A stretch of 30,105 nucleotides of DNA. Source: an uncultured Gammaproteobacteria bacterium (GTDB lineage: Bacteria > Pseudomonadota > Gammaproteobacteria > Steroidobacterales > GCA-2729495). This document shows positions 6,578 through 15,527 of the stretch, in pieces. The translations under genes were made by a program, and so were the position numbers. Within the stretch, counting starts at the first letter, position 1. Every line of letters starts with the position of its first letter. The notes beneath the pieces were generated by a model, which was not told where the DNA came from, ran no database searches, and was given only the letters and a program-made list of their open reading frames with translations. The stretch covers positions 1 to 30,105 of the forward strand of contig CALGMY010000265.1 in assembly GCA_937958785.1 (NCBI GenBank). Direction: 5' to 3'.

Positions 6578-7688
6578 CCCCGGCGCGGCCCTGCATCAGG
6601 GGGACCGCGTCCAGCACCCAGTTGCCGGACTCCCGGCGGGCCGGGCTCGGGATCGCGTAGGCGATGTCGCCCTGGTTCTGGCGCAGCGTCTTCATGTCGA
6701 TCCGCCAGCCCCGGGCCTCCCAGTCCTTGCAGTGCTCCCGGTAGCGGAAGACCGCGTGGTCGCTGGGCAGCAGGATTTCCTTGTTGTTGGTGACCGGCGT
6801 GCGCACCGGGTTCAGGTTCTCGAGGATGGCGATGTCCTCGTGGACCACCCGCATGGTGAGGTCCTCGACCCGCTGGTCGTGCTTGTCCTCCATGAGCCAG
6901 TTGCGGAGGTTCAGGAAGAAGATCCGGGTGTGGTTCTCGTCGACGGGCTGCTCGAAGAGGTACTGGTGGAAGGCGTTGGTCGCGGTCAGCTCGATCCAGG
7001 TCACGAGCTGGTTCGGACCCTGGTACCAGGAGCCGGCCCGGCCGGTGCGCTCGCCCGTGCGGTCGCCGGCGAGGGCGGTATCGGGCTTCTTGTCGCCGAA
7101 GGGCAGGAAGAACTTGGCGCCCCAGGGGATGTCGCTCATCGGGGTCTGGTTGCGCTGGATCTCGATGTCCATCTTGGGCGCGCCCTGGAGCGGATGGACG
7201 AACTCGTTGTGGATGGGGTCCATGCCGTTTTCCATGGACCGCTGGTAGTAGGCGTTCAGCTCCAGCACGTAGGTCTGGCACTTCCAGCCCGGCTGGCCAT
7301 ATTCCTCGATCTCGTAGATGGGCGGCCGCTCGGCCTCCGGCAGGTCGCCGAGGAAGGCAAAGACGATGCCGTAACGCTCCTGCACCGGGTAGGCATCGAC
7401 CTTGGCCCGGGCCGGGATCTTGCCGTCATCACCCAGGGAGGGCAGCTTCTTGCAGCGCCCGTCGCCGCCGTAGGCCCAGCCGTGGTAAGGGCAGACCACG
7501 TTGCCGCCCTTGATCCAGCCCTTGCCGAGGGACCCGCCCCGGTGCACGCAGGTGTCGGACACCACGTGGGCGGCGCCGGCCTCGTCCCGGAAGGCCACGA
7601 AGGGCAGGCCGAAGACCTGGGCCCGGAAGGGCTTGTCCCCGGTGATTTCCCTGGAAAGGCCGATGGGGTACCAGAAATTGATGAACAT
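6546..7688 (-). CDS. Rieske non-heme iron oxygenase, alpha-subunit type
   Basis: A 380-residue oxygenase. The Rieske [2Fe-2S] site is C47-x-H49 with C66-x2-H69 (TCVHRGGSLGKG ... VVCPYHGWAYGGDG). The mononuclear iron ligands are H160 and H165 in MDPIHNEFVH, with the acidic third ligand probably in HEDIAILENLNP. Organisation and length fit vanillate demethylase/terminal oxygenase components that work with a separate reductase. No reductase or ferredoxin gene is adjacent, so electron supply is unknown and the substrate cannot be read from the sequence. Start ATG 7688 has CGGAG ten bases upstream. It overlaps the PilZ gene tail-to-tail. Confidence 0.88.
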   Translation of the reverse strand: MFINFWYPIGLSREITGDKPFRAQVFGLPFVAFRDEAGAAHVVSDTCVHRGGSLGKGWIKGGNVVCPYHGWAYGGDGRCKKLPSLGDDGKIPARAKVDAYPVQERYGIVFAFLGDLPEAERPPIYEIEEYGQPGWKCQTYVLELNAYYQRSMENGMDPIHNEFVHPLQGAPKMDIEIQRNQTPMSDIPWGAKFFLPFGDKKPDTALAGDRTGERTGRAGSWYQGPNQLVTWIELTATNAFHQYLFEQPVDENHTRIFFLNLRNWLMEDKHDQRVEDLTMRVVHEDIAILENLNPVRTPVTNNKEILLPSDHAVFRYREHCKDWEARGWRIDMKTLRQNQGDIAYAIPSPARRESGNWVLDAVPLMQGRAGANAAPAARSA

Positions 7689-7801
7689 GGTCGTGCTCCG
7701 GGCAGATAAGGTGTCAGTGCAGGCCGCCAATGCTAACGCGGAACGGGGCAGCCGGCGCCCGACCTGAAACCGATTGCGGGAGCGCGGCGAACACCCCCGT
7801 C

Positions 7802-8623
7802 ATGAAGGACGATGCACCAGAGCGGGGGGCCGGCGCCGTGGCAAATCGCCTCAACCCCGTCTTTCGACGCGGCCCGGGTATTGGATCCGCCCCCCGGGTG
7901 CTGGCCCTGCTGGCCCTGGCCCCGCTGGCCCTGGCCGTGCTGACCGCCCCCCCCGTGCTGGGCGGGACCTTCGACGACCTGGGCATCCGCATCGAGCAGT
8001 CCTACCAGCGCCAGGACCTGCGCGGCCTCGAGGACGCCCGCACCGAGCTGCTGGCCCTCGCCGGCACGCCGTCGCTGGCGGCCGATGCGGGCTACTACGC
8101 AGCCTACGCCCGCTTCCGCCAGGCCCTGGTGGCCGAAGCGGACCGGCCGGCCGCCGCCGGATACCTGGAGGACTGCATCGCCGAACTGGGCAGCCTGGTC
8201 AGCCGGTCACCCGGCCATGCGGAGGCCCGGGCGCTCCTCGGGTCCTGCCAGGGCATGAGCACCCTCTACAACGCCTTCGCGACCATGGTCCGGGGCCCCG
8301 AAGCCCGGCGCCAGCTCAACGAAGCCCGGCGCCTCGCGCCCGACAACCCCTGGGTCGTGATGCAGGACGGCCTGGCCGACTGGGCGACGCCCCGGCTGTT
8401 CGGGGGCGACCGGGAACGTGCCGTGCAGAAGATGGAGCGCGCGGCCCGCCTGTTCACGGACGCCATGGCGGCCGGCTCCCGGCTCGCCCCCTACGGCGCC
8501 GCCGAGATCTGGCGCCAGCTCGCCACCCGCTACGAGTCGCTGGGCCGGGAGACCGAGGCCCGCCTGGCCCTGGAACGGGCCAGCCGCCTCACCGGCGAGG
8601 ACGTGCAGCTCGCCGCCCGCTAG
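7802..8623 (+). CDS. TPR-like helical-repeat envelope protein
   Basis: A 273-residue protein from ATG 7802; a GTG at 7838 is an alternative start. A basic region is followed by a hydrophobic segment (VLALLALAPLALAVLTAPPVLG), a signal peptide or anchor. The rest is alpha-helical and tetratricopeptide-like: pairs such as LEDARTELLALAG and YLEDCIAELGSLVSRSPGHAEARALLGSCQG, and RQLNEARRLAPDNPWVVMQDGLADWATPRLFGGDRERAVQKMERAARLF. The NPWV...P.LFGGD..RA block resembles one seen in hypothetical periplasmic TPR proteins of many bacteria. Function unknown. Its TAG stop and the TAG of the convergent methyltransferase gene overlap in the palindrome CTAG (8620-8623). Confidence 0.72.
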   Translation: MKDDAPERGAGAVANRLNPVFRRGPGIGSAPRVLALLALAPLALAVLTAPPVLGGTFDDLGIRIEQSYQRQDLRGLEDARTELLALAGTPSLAADAGYYAAYARFRQALVAEADRPAAAGYLEDCIAELGSLVSRSPGHAEARALLGSCQGMSTLYNAFATMVRGPEARRQLNEARRLAPDNPWVVMQDGLADWATPRLFGGDRERAVQKMERAARLFTDAMAAGSRLAPYGAAEIWRQLATRYESLGRETEARLALERASRLTGEDVQLAAR

Positions 8624-9585
8624 CGATAGCGGAGGCGCTTGCAGGCCCGTACCTCGCACTGCCCGCACTTGGGCAGCGCGCCGCACAGGTCGCCGACGAA
8701 GAGGGTCAGCAGGTTGGCCACCGCCACGGGATCCTCCCCCGCCCCCCGCGCCCAGCCGGCGATCAGTTCGTCGGCCTCGCCGGGGCTCACCGGCACGTGG
8801 GACAGCCCGAGGCGGCCCGGACCCACCAGCCGCGCGAGCAGGTCCGGGGCGGCAAGGCGCGCCTTCACGGCCCCCGTGGCGGGTAGCAACGGAGCGAAGT
8901 CGATGCCGTTGCGGCGGAACGTGGCCCGGACCTGGTCCAGCACCTCCCGGGGGTGACTGTTGGCCCGGTTCCGGCGCAGCCAGTAGTAGGCCTGGGTCAT
9001 GCCGCCGCCCACCAGGTCGGGCAGGTCCTCGAACTCCTCGGCCGCGAAGAACCGTTCCTGCAACTCGGGGGCGAAGAAGCCGAGCACCTGCTCCCGGCTG
9101 ACGCGCCGGGGGCCCATCCGGCCGCTGGGCTGGCCCGGGTGGCGCGGATGCCAGTGCAGCAGCACGAAGTCGCCCTCCTCGGCCAGTGCCGCCAGCACCC
9201 GCGTCCGGTAGGCCGGGTAGCGCACCGGGTCCATGTTGTGCAGCAGGCCGTGGTCCAGGACCAGGTCGAAGGCCCCGGGCACCTGCCACTCGGTGATGTC
9301 CGCCTCCACCGGCCGCACCGTCACGCCGGCCTCCCGGGCCCGGGCCGTGGTGTATTCCAGGGCCTTCGGCATGAAGTCCAGGGACGTCACGTCCCAGCCC
9401 TGCCGGGCCAGGAACACCGAATCGGTGCCCGCGCCGCAGCCGATGTCCAGCGCCCGGCCGGGTGGCCGGCGCCGGCAGATCTCGGCCAGGAACAGCGTGG
9501 GTTCCTCATGGGCCCAGGGAAGGTCCTGCCAGCTCTTCGCCCAGTCGTAGGTGGCGAAGAAAGTCTGCTTCTCGTGGGTGCTCAT
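8620..9585 (-). CDS. SAM-dependent methyltransferase with C-terminal Cys cluster
   Basis: A 321-residue protein. Residues 1-200 are a class I methyltransferase: motif I DIGCGAGTD (47-55), acidic D70 after beta-2 (VTSLDF), ADITEW, and DLVLDHGLLHNM near motif IV, then a FVLLHWH strand and AYYWLRR ending. This resembles small-molecule methyltransferases of the thiopurine/TehB type. The last 120 residues are an extra, mostly helical region ending in C301-x5-C307-x2-C310-x4-C315, a spacing suited to a Zn or [4Fe-4S] site; it is not part of the normal methyltransferase fold. Substrate unknown. Start ATG 9585 is chosen because family members begin shortly before the WE/DW-type N-terminal segment. 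Confidence 0.85.
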   Translation of the reverse strand: MSTHEKQTFFATYDWAKSWQDLPWAHEEPTLFLAEICRRRPPGRALDIGCGAGTDSVFLARQGWDVTSLDFMPKALEYTTARAREAGVTVRPVEADITEWQVPGAFDLVLDHGLLHNMDPVRYPAYRTRVLAALAEEGDFVLLHWHPRHPGQPSGRMGPRRVSREQVLGFFAPELQERFFAAEEFEDLPDLVGGGMTQAYYWLRRNRANSHPREVLDQVRATFRRNGIDFAPLLPATGAVKARLAAPDLLARLVGPGRLGLSHVPVSPGEADELIAGWARGAGEDPVAVANLLTLFVGDLCGALPKCGQCEVRACKRLRYR

Positions 9586-9687
9586 GGCTCGGCTGCCGAC
9601 AACAGGAAGACTACGGATACTCGCACAGGCGGCGCCCGTGGGACATTCAGGGCTGTGTAAGCTGCCGCCGTCGGCTGGAGAGTCCGC

Positions 9688-11994
9688 ATGCCCCTCGCCA
9701 CCGCTGCGCTGGCTGCCGCGCTCACCGAGATCATCGTCACGGCCCGCCGCCTGCCGGAACCCATCGACCAGGTGCCCATTTCGGTGACCGCCTTCGACGG
9801 GTCAGCCATCGAGCGGCTTCAAGCCACCTCCCTGGACGAGCTGGCGCGCTTCACGCCGGGCTTCTCGTTCAACTCGGCCGCGGGTCGCGGCCCCAACTCC
9901 AACCGGCCGGTGGTCCGCGGCCTCACCACCATCCGGAACGGCATCGCCAACTCCACCGTGGCTGCCACCTTCGTCGACGGCGTCTACCTGGGCGGCTCCG
10001 TCCAGTCCACCCCGCTCTACGACCTCGAGCGGGTCGAGATCCTGCGCGGCCCCCAGTCGGCCCAGTTCGGCCGGGCGACCTACGCGGGTGCCGTCAACTA
10101 CGTGACCCGGAACCCCGGCGCCGAGTTCGCGGGCGGGCTCGAGCTGACCGGCGCGACGCACGAAACCTGGCGGGTCAACGGGTGGGCCGGCGGCCCGCTG
10201 CCCGGGAATTCCCTGCGCCTGCTCGTGAGTGCCGGCGTGGATACCTATGGCGGCGAGTACCGGAATACGAGGGACGGCAGCACGGTCGGCGGTGAGGCGT
10301 CCCGGGACGCCAGCCTGAAGCTCACGGCAGCGCCCTCCGGCACGCTGGACATCGCGCTGCGTCTGGCCATCCAGGCCACGGACGACGACCACTTCGCCAC
10401 CTGGCTCCAGCCGCGGGCCGCGAACAACTGCTGCTTCCGGTCAGCCGACGCCCCCCGGGCCCGGGAGTACTACGCGGGCAAGGCCTGGACTTCCGACACC
10501 GTGACCCTCTACACGGACGCCCTGGAAGCCGCCGGCGGCAGCGGCTTCGAGCTGGACCGGACGCTGGGCTCCCTGGCCGTCAACTGGGCCTTCCGGCCCG
10601 GCTGGACCCTCACGAGCCTCACCGGCGGCGTCCACGACGAACTCGACCGGGGCTTCGACGCTTCCTACGCGGCCTACGACCCGGTGCCGGTCCAGCCCGG
10701 CTCGTTCCTGCAGCGGGACGAACTGGAGCAGCAGGACTTCTCCCAGGAGGTACGGGTGGTCTCGCCCCGGGACACCGCCTGGCGCTGGACGGCGGGGGCG
10801 TACTACTACCGGGGCAGCCTGGACGAGGTGCTGGAGAACCGGGTGCTCGTGGCCGGGGACGGCACGGTTGCCGTCGCACCGAACTTCGGCGACCGGACCC
10901 TGCAGGACGTCGAGAACCGGGCCCTCTTTGCCGGCATCGAGACCGACCTGCCCCGGTCGGTTGTCGCCGGCCTTGAGCTGCGCTATGCCCGGGACGAGGT
11001 GCAGGTGACCACCGTGCCCAATCCGGGCGCGAGCGGCGAGCGGCAGAGCTACCGGGGCACCTTCGACAGCGTCTCGCCCCGCCTGAGCGTGAGCTGGCAG
11101 GCGCGCGAGGCGCTGATGCCCTACCTCAGCATCGCCCGGGGCCAGTCTCCCGGCACTTTCAATCCCGACGTGCCCGACGACGCCAATGGCGAGCCCGACG
11201 AGAGCTACCGGGACGTGGACGAGGAAGTCGTGTGGAGCTACGAGGCGGGACTCAAGGGCAGGCTGCCGGAACTTCCCGCCCGCTATTCCCTGGCGGTCTA
11301 CCACCTGGACGTGCGCGACCAGCAGGTCACGCGGATCATCGAGTTGCCTACCGGCGGTCCCGGGCTGATTCTCGGCAACGTGGGCCGGACGGCCGTCACC
11401 GGCATCGAGGCCGAGGGCACCGTCGAGCCGGTGCCGGGCCTCGCGCTGACGGCCACCTGGGCCTGGACCGATTCGGAAATCCGGGAGCAGCTCTCGGAGG
11501 AGCAGGCCGACCTGCGGGGCGGCAATGGCACGGTGGAGGCGCTGTCGACCCTGGGCAGCGTGGCCGGCAACCGGACGCCCCGGGTGCCCGAGCACATGGC
11601 CTCCCTGCAGGCGGAGGTCCGCCAGCCCCTGGACGCGGGGCTCGAATGGTTCGCCGGCGGCAGCCTGAGCTACGAGTCCTCCCGCTTCGCCCAGGAGGAC
11701 AACCTCATCGAGACGGGTGACCGCACCCTGATCGGGCTTGAGGCAGGGGTCGCCTGGTCCGCGACCGAGCTGACGCTCTGGGTCGAGAACCTGACCGACG
11801 ACGACACGCCGGTGGACGTGCAGCGCTTCCTGGACCGGCGGTCCGGCGCCCTGCCCGCCTGCGCCAGCTTCGTCACCGCCGGTACTGCCCCGCCCGGCAC
11901 CGTGTGCACGGGCTCGTCCACCAGCCCGCGGGGCTTCGCCATCAGCCTCCCCCGCGGCCGGCAGGTCGGCGCGACCCTGCGGTACCGCTTCTAG
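9688..11994 (+). CDS. TonB-dependent outer-membrane receptor
   Basis: A 768-residue receptor. It has a TonB box (EIIVTARR, residues 14-21), a plug domain (PISVTAFDGSAIERL, LARFTPGFSF, RPVVRGLTTIRNG, TFVDGVYLG, LERVEILRGPQSAQFGRATYAGAVNYVTRNP) and a long beta-barrel ending in aromatic TLRYRF. Near the C-terminus it has a two-cysteine loop (PACASFVT ... GTVCTGSS). The sequence does not reveal the substrate. The N-terminus is odd: only 12 mildly hydrophobic residues (MPLATAALAAAL) precede the TonB box, with no basic residue. The frame is closed by TAA at 9658-9660 with no other start, and GGAGAG sits five bases from the ATG, so this start is well supported. Confidence 0.92.
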   Translation: MPLATAALAAALTEIIVTARRLPEPIDQVPISVTAFDGSAIERLQATSLDELARFTPGFSFNSAAGRGPNSNRPVVRGLTTIRNGIANSTVAATFVDGVYLGGSVQSTPLYDLERVEILRGPQSAQFGRATYAGAVNYVTRNPGAEFAGGLELTGATHETWRVNGWAGGPLPGNSLRLLVSAGVDTYGGEYRNTRDGSTVGGEASRDASLKLTAAPSGTLDIALRLAIQATDDDHFATWLQPRAANNCCFRSADAPRAREYYAGKAWTSDTVTLYTDALEAAGGSGFELDRTLGSLAVNWAFRPGWTLTSLTGGVHDELDRGFDASYAAYDPVPVQPGSFLQRDELEQQDFSQEVRVVSPRDTAWRWTAGAYYYRGSLDEVLENRVLVAGDGTVAVAPNFGDRTLQDVENRALFAGIETDLPRSVVAGLELRYARDEVQVTTVPNPGASGERQSYRGTFDSVSPRLSVSWQAREALMPYLSIARGQSPGTFNPDVPDDANGEPDESYRDVDEEVVWSYEAGLKGRLPELPARYSLAVYHLDVRDQQVTRIIELPTGGPGLILGNVGRTAVTGIEAEGTVEPVPGLALTATWAWTDSEIREQLSEEQADLRGGNGTVEALSTLGSVAGNRTPRVPEHMASLQAEVRQPLDAGLEWFAGGSLSYESSRFAQEDNLIETGDRTLIGLEAGVAWSATELTLWVENLTDDDTPVDVQRFLDRRSGALPACASFVTAGTAPPGTVCTGSSTSPRGFAISLPRGRQVGATLRYRF

Positions 11995-12058
11995 GCGGAG
12001 CCTGCGTAATTCCCCCTATGCCCTGTCCGGCACGCCGGGCGGAAGATGGCCCCATTAT

Positions 12059-12081
12059 GGTGCGCCCCGGCGCACCCTTTT
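12059..12081 (+). terminator. Possible terminator after the first TonB receptor
   Basis: An 8-bp perfect stem (GGTGCGCC/GGCGCACC, 12059-12066 and 12069-12076) with a two-base gap is followed by CTTTT. The tight loop would open to four bases. The T-run is short, so it could equally be a structured leader of nirS, whose Shine-Dalgarno begins about 18 bases later. Confidence 0.4.
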
Positions 12082-12111
12082 GGACCCAGGATCGCGCCAG
12101 GAGGAGTTGCC

Positions 12112-14244
12112 ATGCAGTTTTCCACCCCCCGCCTCCGCCAGACCGGGGCAGTCGTCGTCACCGCTGCCCTGCTCGCCACCAGCACCCTCCCGGCGGCTGA
12201 TGAACCTCTGGAGCACAAGGCGGAGGTCGCCCAGGGCAGCGCCCGGCAGCTCGACATGGAGAAGGGCCGGGAGCTCTACCAGCAGCACTGCGCCGCCTGC
12301 CACCAGCCCGAGGGCCAGGGCCTGACCGGCGCCTTCCCGCCACTGGCGAACTCGGACTTCATCGCCAGGGACCCGGGTGCCGTGCTCGATGTCACGGTCA
12401 ATGGCCGGCAGGGAAAGATGGTGGTCAACGGCGTCGAGTACAACAACGTGATGCCGGCAATGAGCTACCTCAGCGACAAGGACCTCGCCCGCATCATCAC
12501 CTTCGTGCTCAACAGCTGGGGCAATCCTGGCGGCCAGGTGAGCCTCGCCCAGGTGAAGGAATTCCGCGCCAGCGCAGGCGTCGAGGCCAGGCAGGCGGCT
12601 GGCGAGCGGCACCCGGGCGCGGGCGAGGCCGAGCAGGCCTACCAGTCCCAGCCTTCCCAGGTCACGGGCGGCCAGCAGGCGGTGACGCCCGGTGCACCCG
12701 TCCTCAGCGAGGCGGAGTTCGCCCGGGCCCAGCAGGTCTACTTCGAGCGCTGCGCCGGCTGCCACGGCGTGCTGCGCAAGGGCGCCACGGGCAAGCCCCT
12801 CACCCCGGACATCACCATGGCCAAGGGTACCGACTACCTCAAGGCCCTGATCAAGTTCGGCTCGCCCGGCGGGATGCCCAACTGGGGCACCTCCGGCGAC
12901 CTGACCGAGGCCGACATCGACGTCATGGCCCGCTTCCTCCAGCACGAGCCGCCCCAGCCGCCCGAGTGGGGCATGAAGGAGATGCGGGCATCCTGGAAGG
13001 TGCTGGTCCCGGTCGCTGACCGGCCAACCTCGCCCCAGAACGACGTGAACCTGGACAACGTCTTCGCCGTGACCCTCCGCGACTCCGGCGAGGTGGCGCT
13101 CATCGACGGCGACACCAAGCAGGTCGTGACCATCATCAAGACCGGCTACGCGGTCCACATCTCGCGGCTGTCCCACTCGGGCCGCTACGTCTACACCATC
13201 GGCCGGGACGGCAAGGTAGATCTCATCGATCTGTGGATGAAGGAGCCGAAGACAGTTGCAGAGATCCGCGTGGGCCTCGAGGCACGCTCGGTGGAGACCT
13301 CCAAGTACAAGGGCTACGAGGACAAGTACGCGATCGCGGGGTCGTACTGGCCACCCCAGTTCGTGCTCATGGACGGGGCCACGCTGGAGCCGCAGAAGAT
13401 CGTCTCCACGCGGGGCATGACGGTGACCGACCAGGAGTACCACCCCGAGCCGCGGGTGGCGGCCATCGTTGCCTCCCACCAGCACCCGGAGTTCATCGTC
13501 AACGTGAAGGAGACGGGCCGGATCCTGCTGGTCGACTACAGCGACATCGAGAACCTCGGGATCACCACCATCGACGCGAAGGAGTTCCTCCACGATGGCG
13601 GCTGGGACTCGAGCCTGCGGTACTTCCTGACCGCCGCGAACAAGTCCAATACCGTCGTGGTCGTGGACTCGAAGGAGCGCAAGCTCGCCGCCAAGGTGCC
13701 GGTGGACGAGATCCCGCACCCGGGCCGCGGGGCCAACTTCGTCCACCCGGAGTACGGTCCGGTGTGGGTAACGAGCGCCCTCGGCAACGACAAGGTGACC
13801 CTGATCGGCACGGACCCGGAGAAGCACCCCGAGCACGCCTGGAAGGTCGTCAAGGTCCTGAAGGGCCAGGGTGGCGGGTCGCTGTTCGTGAAGACCCACC
13901 CGAAGTCCCGCAACCTGTGGGTGGATTCGCCGCTGAACCCGGAGGCGCCGATCAGCCAGTCGGTGGCGGTGTTCGACATCGGCAACCTGGACGCGGGCTA
14001 CAAGGTCCTGCCCATCGCCGAGTGGGCGAAGCTGGGTCCCGGCCCGAAGAGGGTCGTGCACCCCGAGTACAACGCCACGGGTGACGAGGTGTGGTTCTCG
14101 GTGTGGAGTGGCCAGGAGGAAGAGTCCGCCATCGTCGTGGTGGACGACCGGACCCGGAAGCTCAAGAAGGTCATCAAGGGCCCGCGGATCGTCACGCCGA
14201 CCGGCAAGTTCAACGTCCGCAATACCGTCGGCGATGTCTACTGA
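12112..14244 (+). CDS. nirS: Cytochrome cd1 nitrite reductase with an extra N-terminal cytochrome c domain
   Basis: A 710-residue periplasmic enzyme reducing nitrite to nitric oxide in denitrification. Signal peptide residues 1-28. First cytochrome c domain about 47-150: heme motif CAACH at 60-64, with candidate Met ligand in NNVMPAMSYL. Linker rich in Gln/Ala/Gly about 155-195. Second cytochrome c domain 198-280: CAGCHGVLRKG at 214 onward. This and the rest match ordinary NirS: HISRLSHSGRY (His349, expected heme d1 ligand), IDLWMKEP, YHPEPRVAAIVASHQHPEF, FLHDGGWDSS, HPGRGANFVHPEYGPVW, GQGGGSLF, ending TPTGKFNVRNTVGDVY. Active-site histidines are expected in ASHQHPEF and FLHDGG. Standard NirS has one c domain. 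Start ATG 12112 follows AGGAGGAG. No heme d1 biosynthesis genes are nearby. Confidence 0.95.
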   Translation: MQFSTPRLRQTGAVVVTAALLATSTLPAADEPLEHKAEVAQGSARQLDMEKGRELYQQHCAACHQPEGQGLTGAFPPLANSDFIARDPGAVLDVTVNGRQGKMVVNGVEYNNVMPAMSYLSDKDLARIITFVLNSWGNPGGQVSLAQVKEFRASAGVEARQAAGERHPGAGEAEQAYQSQPSQVTGGQQAVTPGAPVLSEAEFARAQQVYFERCAGCHGVLRKGATGKPLTPDITMAKGTDYLKALIKFGSPGGMPNWGTSGDLTEADIDVMARFLQHEPPQPPEWGMKEMRASWKVLVPVADRPTSPQNDVNLDNVFAVTLRDSGEVALIDGDTKQVVTIIKTGYAVHISRLSHSGRYVYTIGRDGKVDLIDLWMKEPKTVAEIRVGLEARSVETSKYKGYEDKYAIAGSYWPPQFVLMDGATLEPQKIVSTRGMTVTDQEYHPEPRVAAIVASHQHPEFIVNVKETGRILLVDYSDIENLGITTIDAKEFLHDGGWDSSLRYFLTAANKSNTVVVVDSKERKLAAKVPVDEIPHPGRGANFVHPEYGPVWVTSALGNDKVTLIGTDPEKHPEHAWKVVKVLKGQGGGSLFVKTHPKSRNLWVDSPLNPEAPISQSVAVFDIGNLDAGYKVLPIAEWAKLGPGPKRVVHPEYNATGDEVWFSVWSGQEEESAIVVVDDRTRKLKKVIKGPRIVTPTGKFNVRNTVGDVY

Positions 14245-15463
14245 GGGCCGGCCGGGCGCCGCCGCACTGGTGGCCGCGCTCGTCGTGACCCTGCCCGGCC
14301 AGGCGGCCGAGAGCCTGACGGATGAGTTCGCCGCCGCCGTGGCGGGCAGCACGGTCCACCTGGGCTTCCGCTACCGCTTCGAGGCCGTGGACGACGACGC
14401 CTTCGCGAAGGACGCCTGGGCGAGCACCCTGCGCTCCCGCCTCACGGTCGCGCCGCAGCCGGTACGTGGCTTCGGGGTAGTGCTCGAGGTGGACGACGTC
14501 CGGCACGTGGGGGCCGACAACTTCAATGACACGCGCAACGGCGTCACCGACCGGCCGGGCGTCACCGACCCGAAGGGTACCGACCTCAACCAGGCCCTGC
14601 TGCGCTACACGGGGTTCGCGGGCACCGAGCTGGTGGTGGGCCGGCAACGCATCGAGCGCGCCAACCAGCGCTTCGTCGGTGGCGTGGGCTGGCGGCAGAA
14701 CGAGCAGACCTTCGACGCCGCCGGCATCAGCCACAGGTTCAGCGACCGCCTGACCATGTCCTACGCCTGGGTGGGCCAGGTGAATCGCATCCAGGGTCCG
14801 GAAGAGGGCACGCCGCCCGCCGACCTGGACAGCAACACGCACCTGCTCGACGCCAGCTGGTCTGCCGGCCCGCTGGTGAACCTGTCGGCCTATGGCTACC
14901 TCATGGATTTCGACAACGCCGCCAGCCTGTCCAGCCAGACCTTTGGCCTCCGCGCCACCGGCGCCGCCGAGGTCAGCCCCGGCTGGAAGCTCGGTTACGC
15001 CATCGAGTACGCCCGGCAGGCCGACTACGGGGACAACCCAGTGGACTACGACGCGGGCTATTCCCTGGTCGAGCTGGGCGTCAGCACCGCGCGGGTTGGC
15101 GTCAAGGCCGGCTGGGAAGTGCTCGAGGGCGACACCGCCCCGGGCAGCGCCTTCCGGACCCCCCTCGCCACCCTGCACGCCTTCCAGGGCTGGGCGGACA
15201 AGTTCCTCACCACCCCGGACGCGGGCGTGGAGGACCTGTATCTCGCCATCACGGGCAAGGCCCTGGGCGCCGACCTGGTGCTGCGGGCCCACGACTTCAG
15301 CGCCCAGGCGGGCAGCGCCGACTGGGGCACCGAACTTGACTTCTCGGCCAATTGGCCGCTCGGCACGCACTACGCCGTGCTGCTGAAGGGCGCCACCTAC
15401 GACGCCGACGACTTCTCGACCGACGCGAGCAAGTACTGGGTGATGCTCACCGCCACGTTCTGA
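14234..15463 (+). CDS. Porin-like outer-membrane beta-barrel (alginate-export type)
   Basis: A 409-residue protein with a signal sequence (GAAALVAALVVTLPGQAA, cleavage near residue 25) and then alternating beta-strand segments characteristic of a monomeric barrel: VHLGFRYRFEAVDD, LRSRLTVAPQPVRGFGVVLEVDDV, LLRYTGFAGTELVVGRQRIE, WRQNEQTFDAAGISHRFSDRLTMSYAWVGQVN, ending in aromatic YWVMLTATF. The RQ(R)IE and WRQNEQTFD blocks match the alginate-export-type porin family. It starts inside nirS (ATG 14234, eleven bases of overlap), so it is probably translated by coupling with nirS. A role in anion or nitrite passage would be an inference from position only. Confidence 0.8.
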   Translation: MSTEGRPGAAALVAALVVTLPGQAAESLTDEFAAAVAGSTVHLGFRYRFEAVDDDAFAKDAWASTLRSRLTVAPQPVRGFGVVLEVDDVRHVGADNFNDTRNGVTDRPGVTDPKGTDLNQALLRYTGFAGTELVVGRQRIERANQRFVGGVGWRQNEQTFDAAGISHRFSDRLTMSYAWVGQVNRIQGPEEGTPPADLDSNTHLLDASWSAGPLVNLSAYGYLMDFDNAASLSSQTFGLRATGAAEVSPGWKLGYAIEYARQADYGDNPVDYDAGYSLVELGVSTARVGVKAGWEVLEGDTAPGSAFRTPLATLHAFQGWADKFLTTPDAGVEDLYLAITGKALGADLVLRAHDFSAQAGSADWGTELDFSANWPLGTHYAVLLKGATYDADDFSTDASKYWVMLTATF

Positions 15464-15527
15464 GCGGCTTTCCGTGACGGGGCAACGCAGGCACCATGGC
15501 GGTACCTGCCACCCCGGAGTGCCGGCA

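Noticed and set aside
12000..12111. FNR/Dnr-type site upstream of nirS
   Set aside because: I looked for TTGAT-N4-ATCAA-like sites. The nearest, TTGGA near 12080, has no matching half-site.
12055..14352. Very long open frame on the minus strand opposite nirS (about 765 codons)
   Set aside because: It mirrors the strongly conserved nirS reading frame; such antisense frames are expected at this GC content, and its translation has no recognisable domain.
15488..15510. Hairpin between the porin and hydrolase genes
   Set aside because: Nine-base arms with one mismatch and no T-run; too weak to call a terminator.
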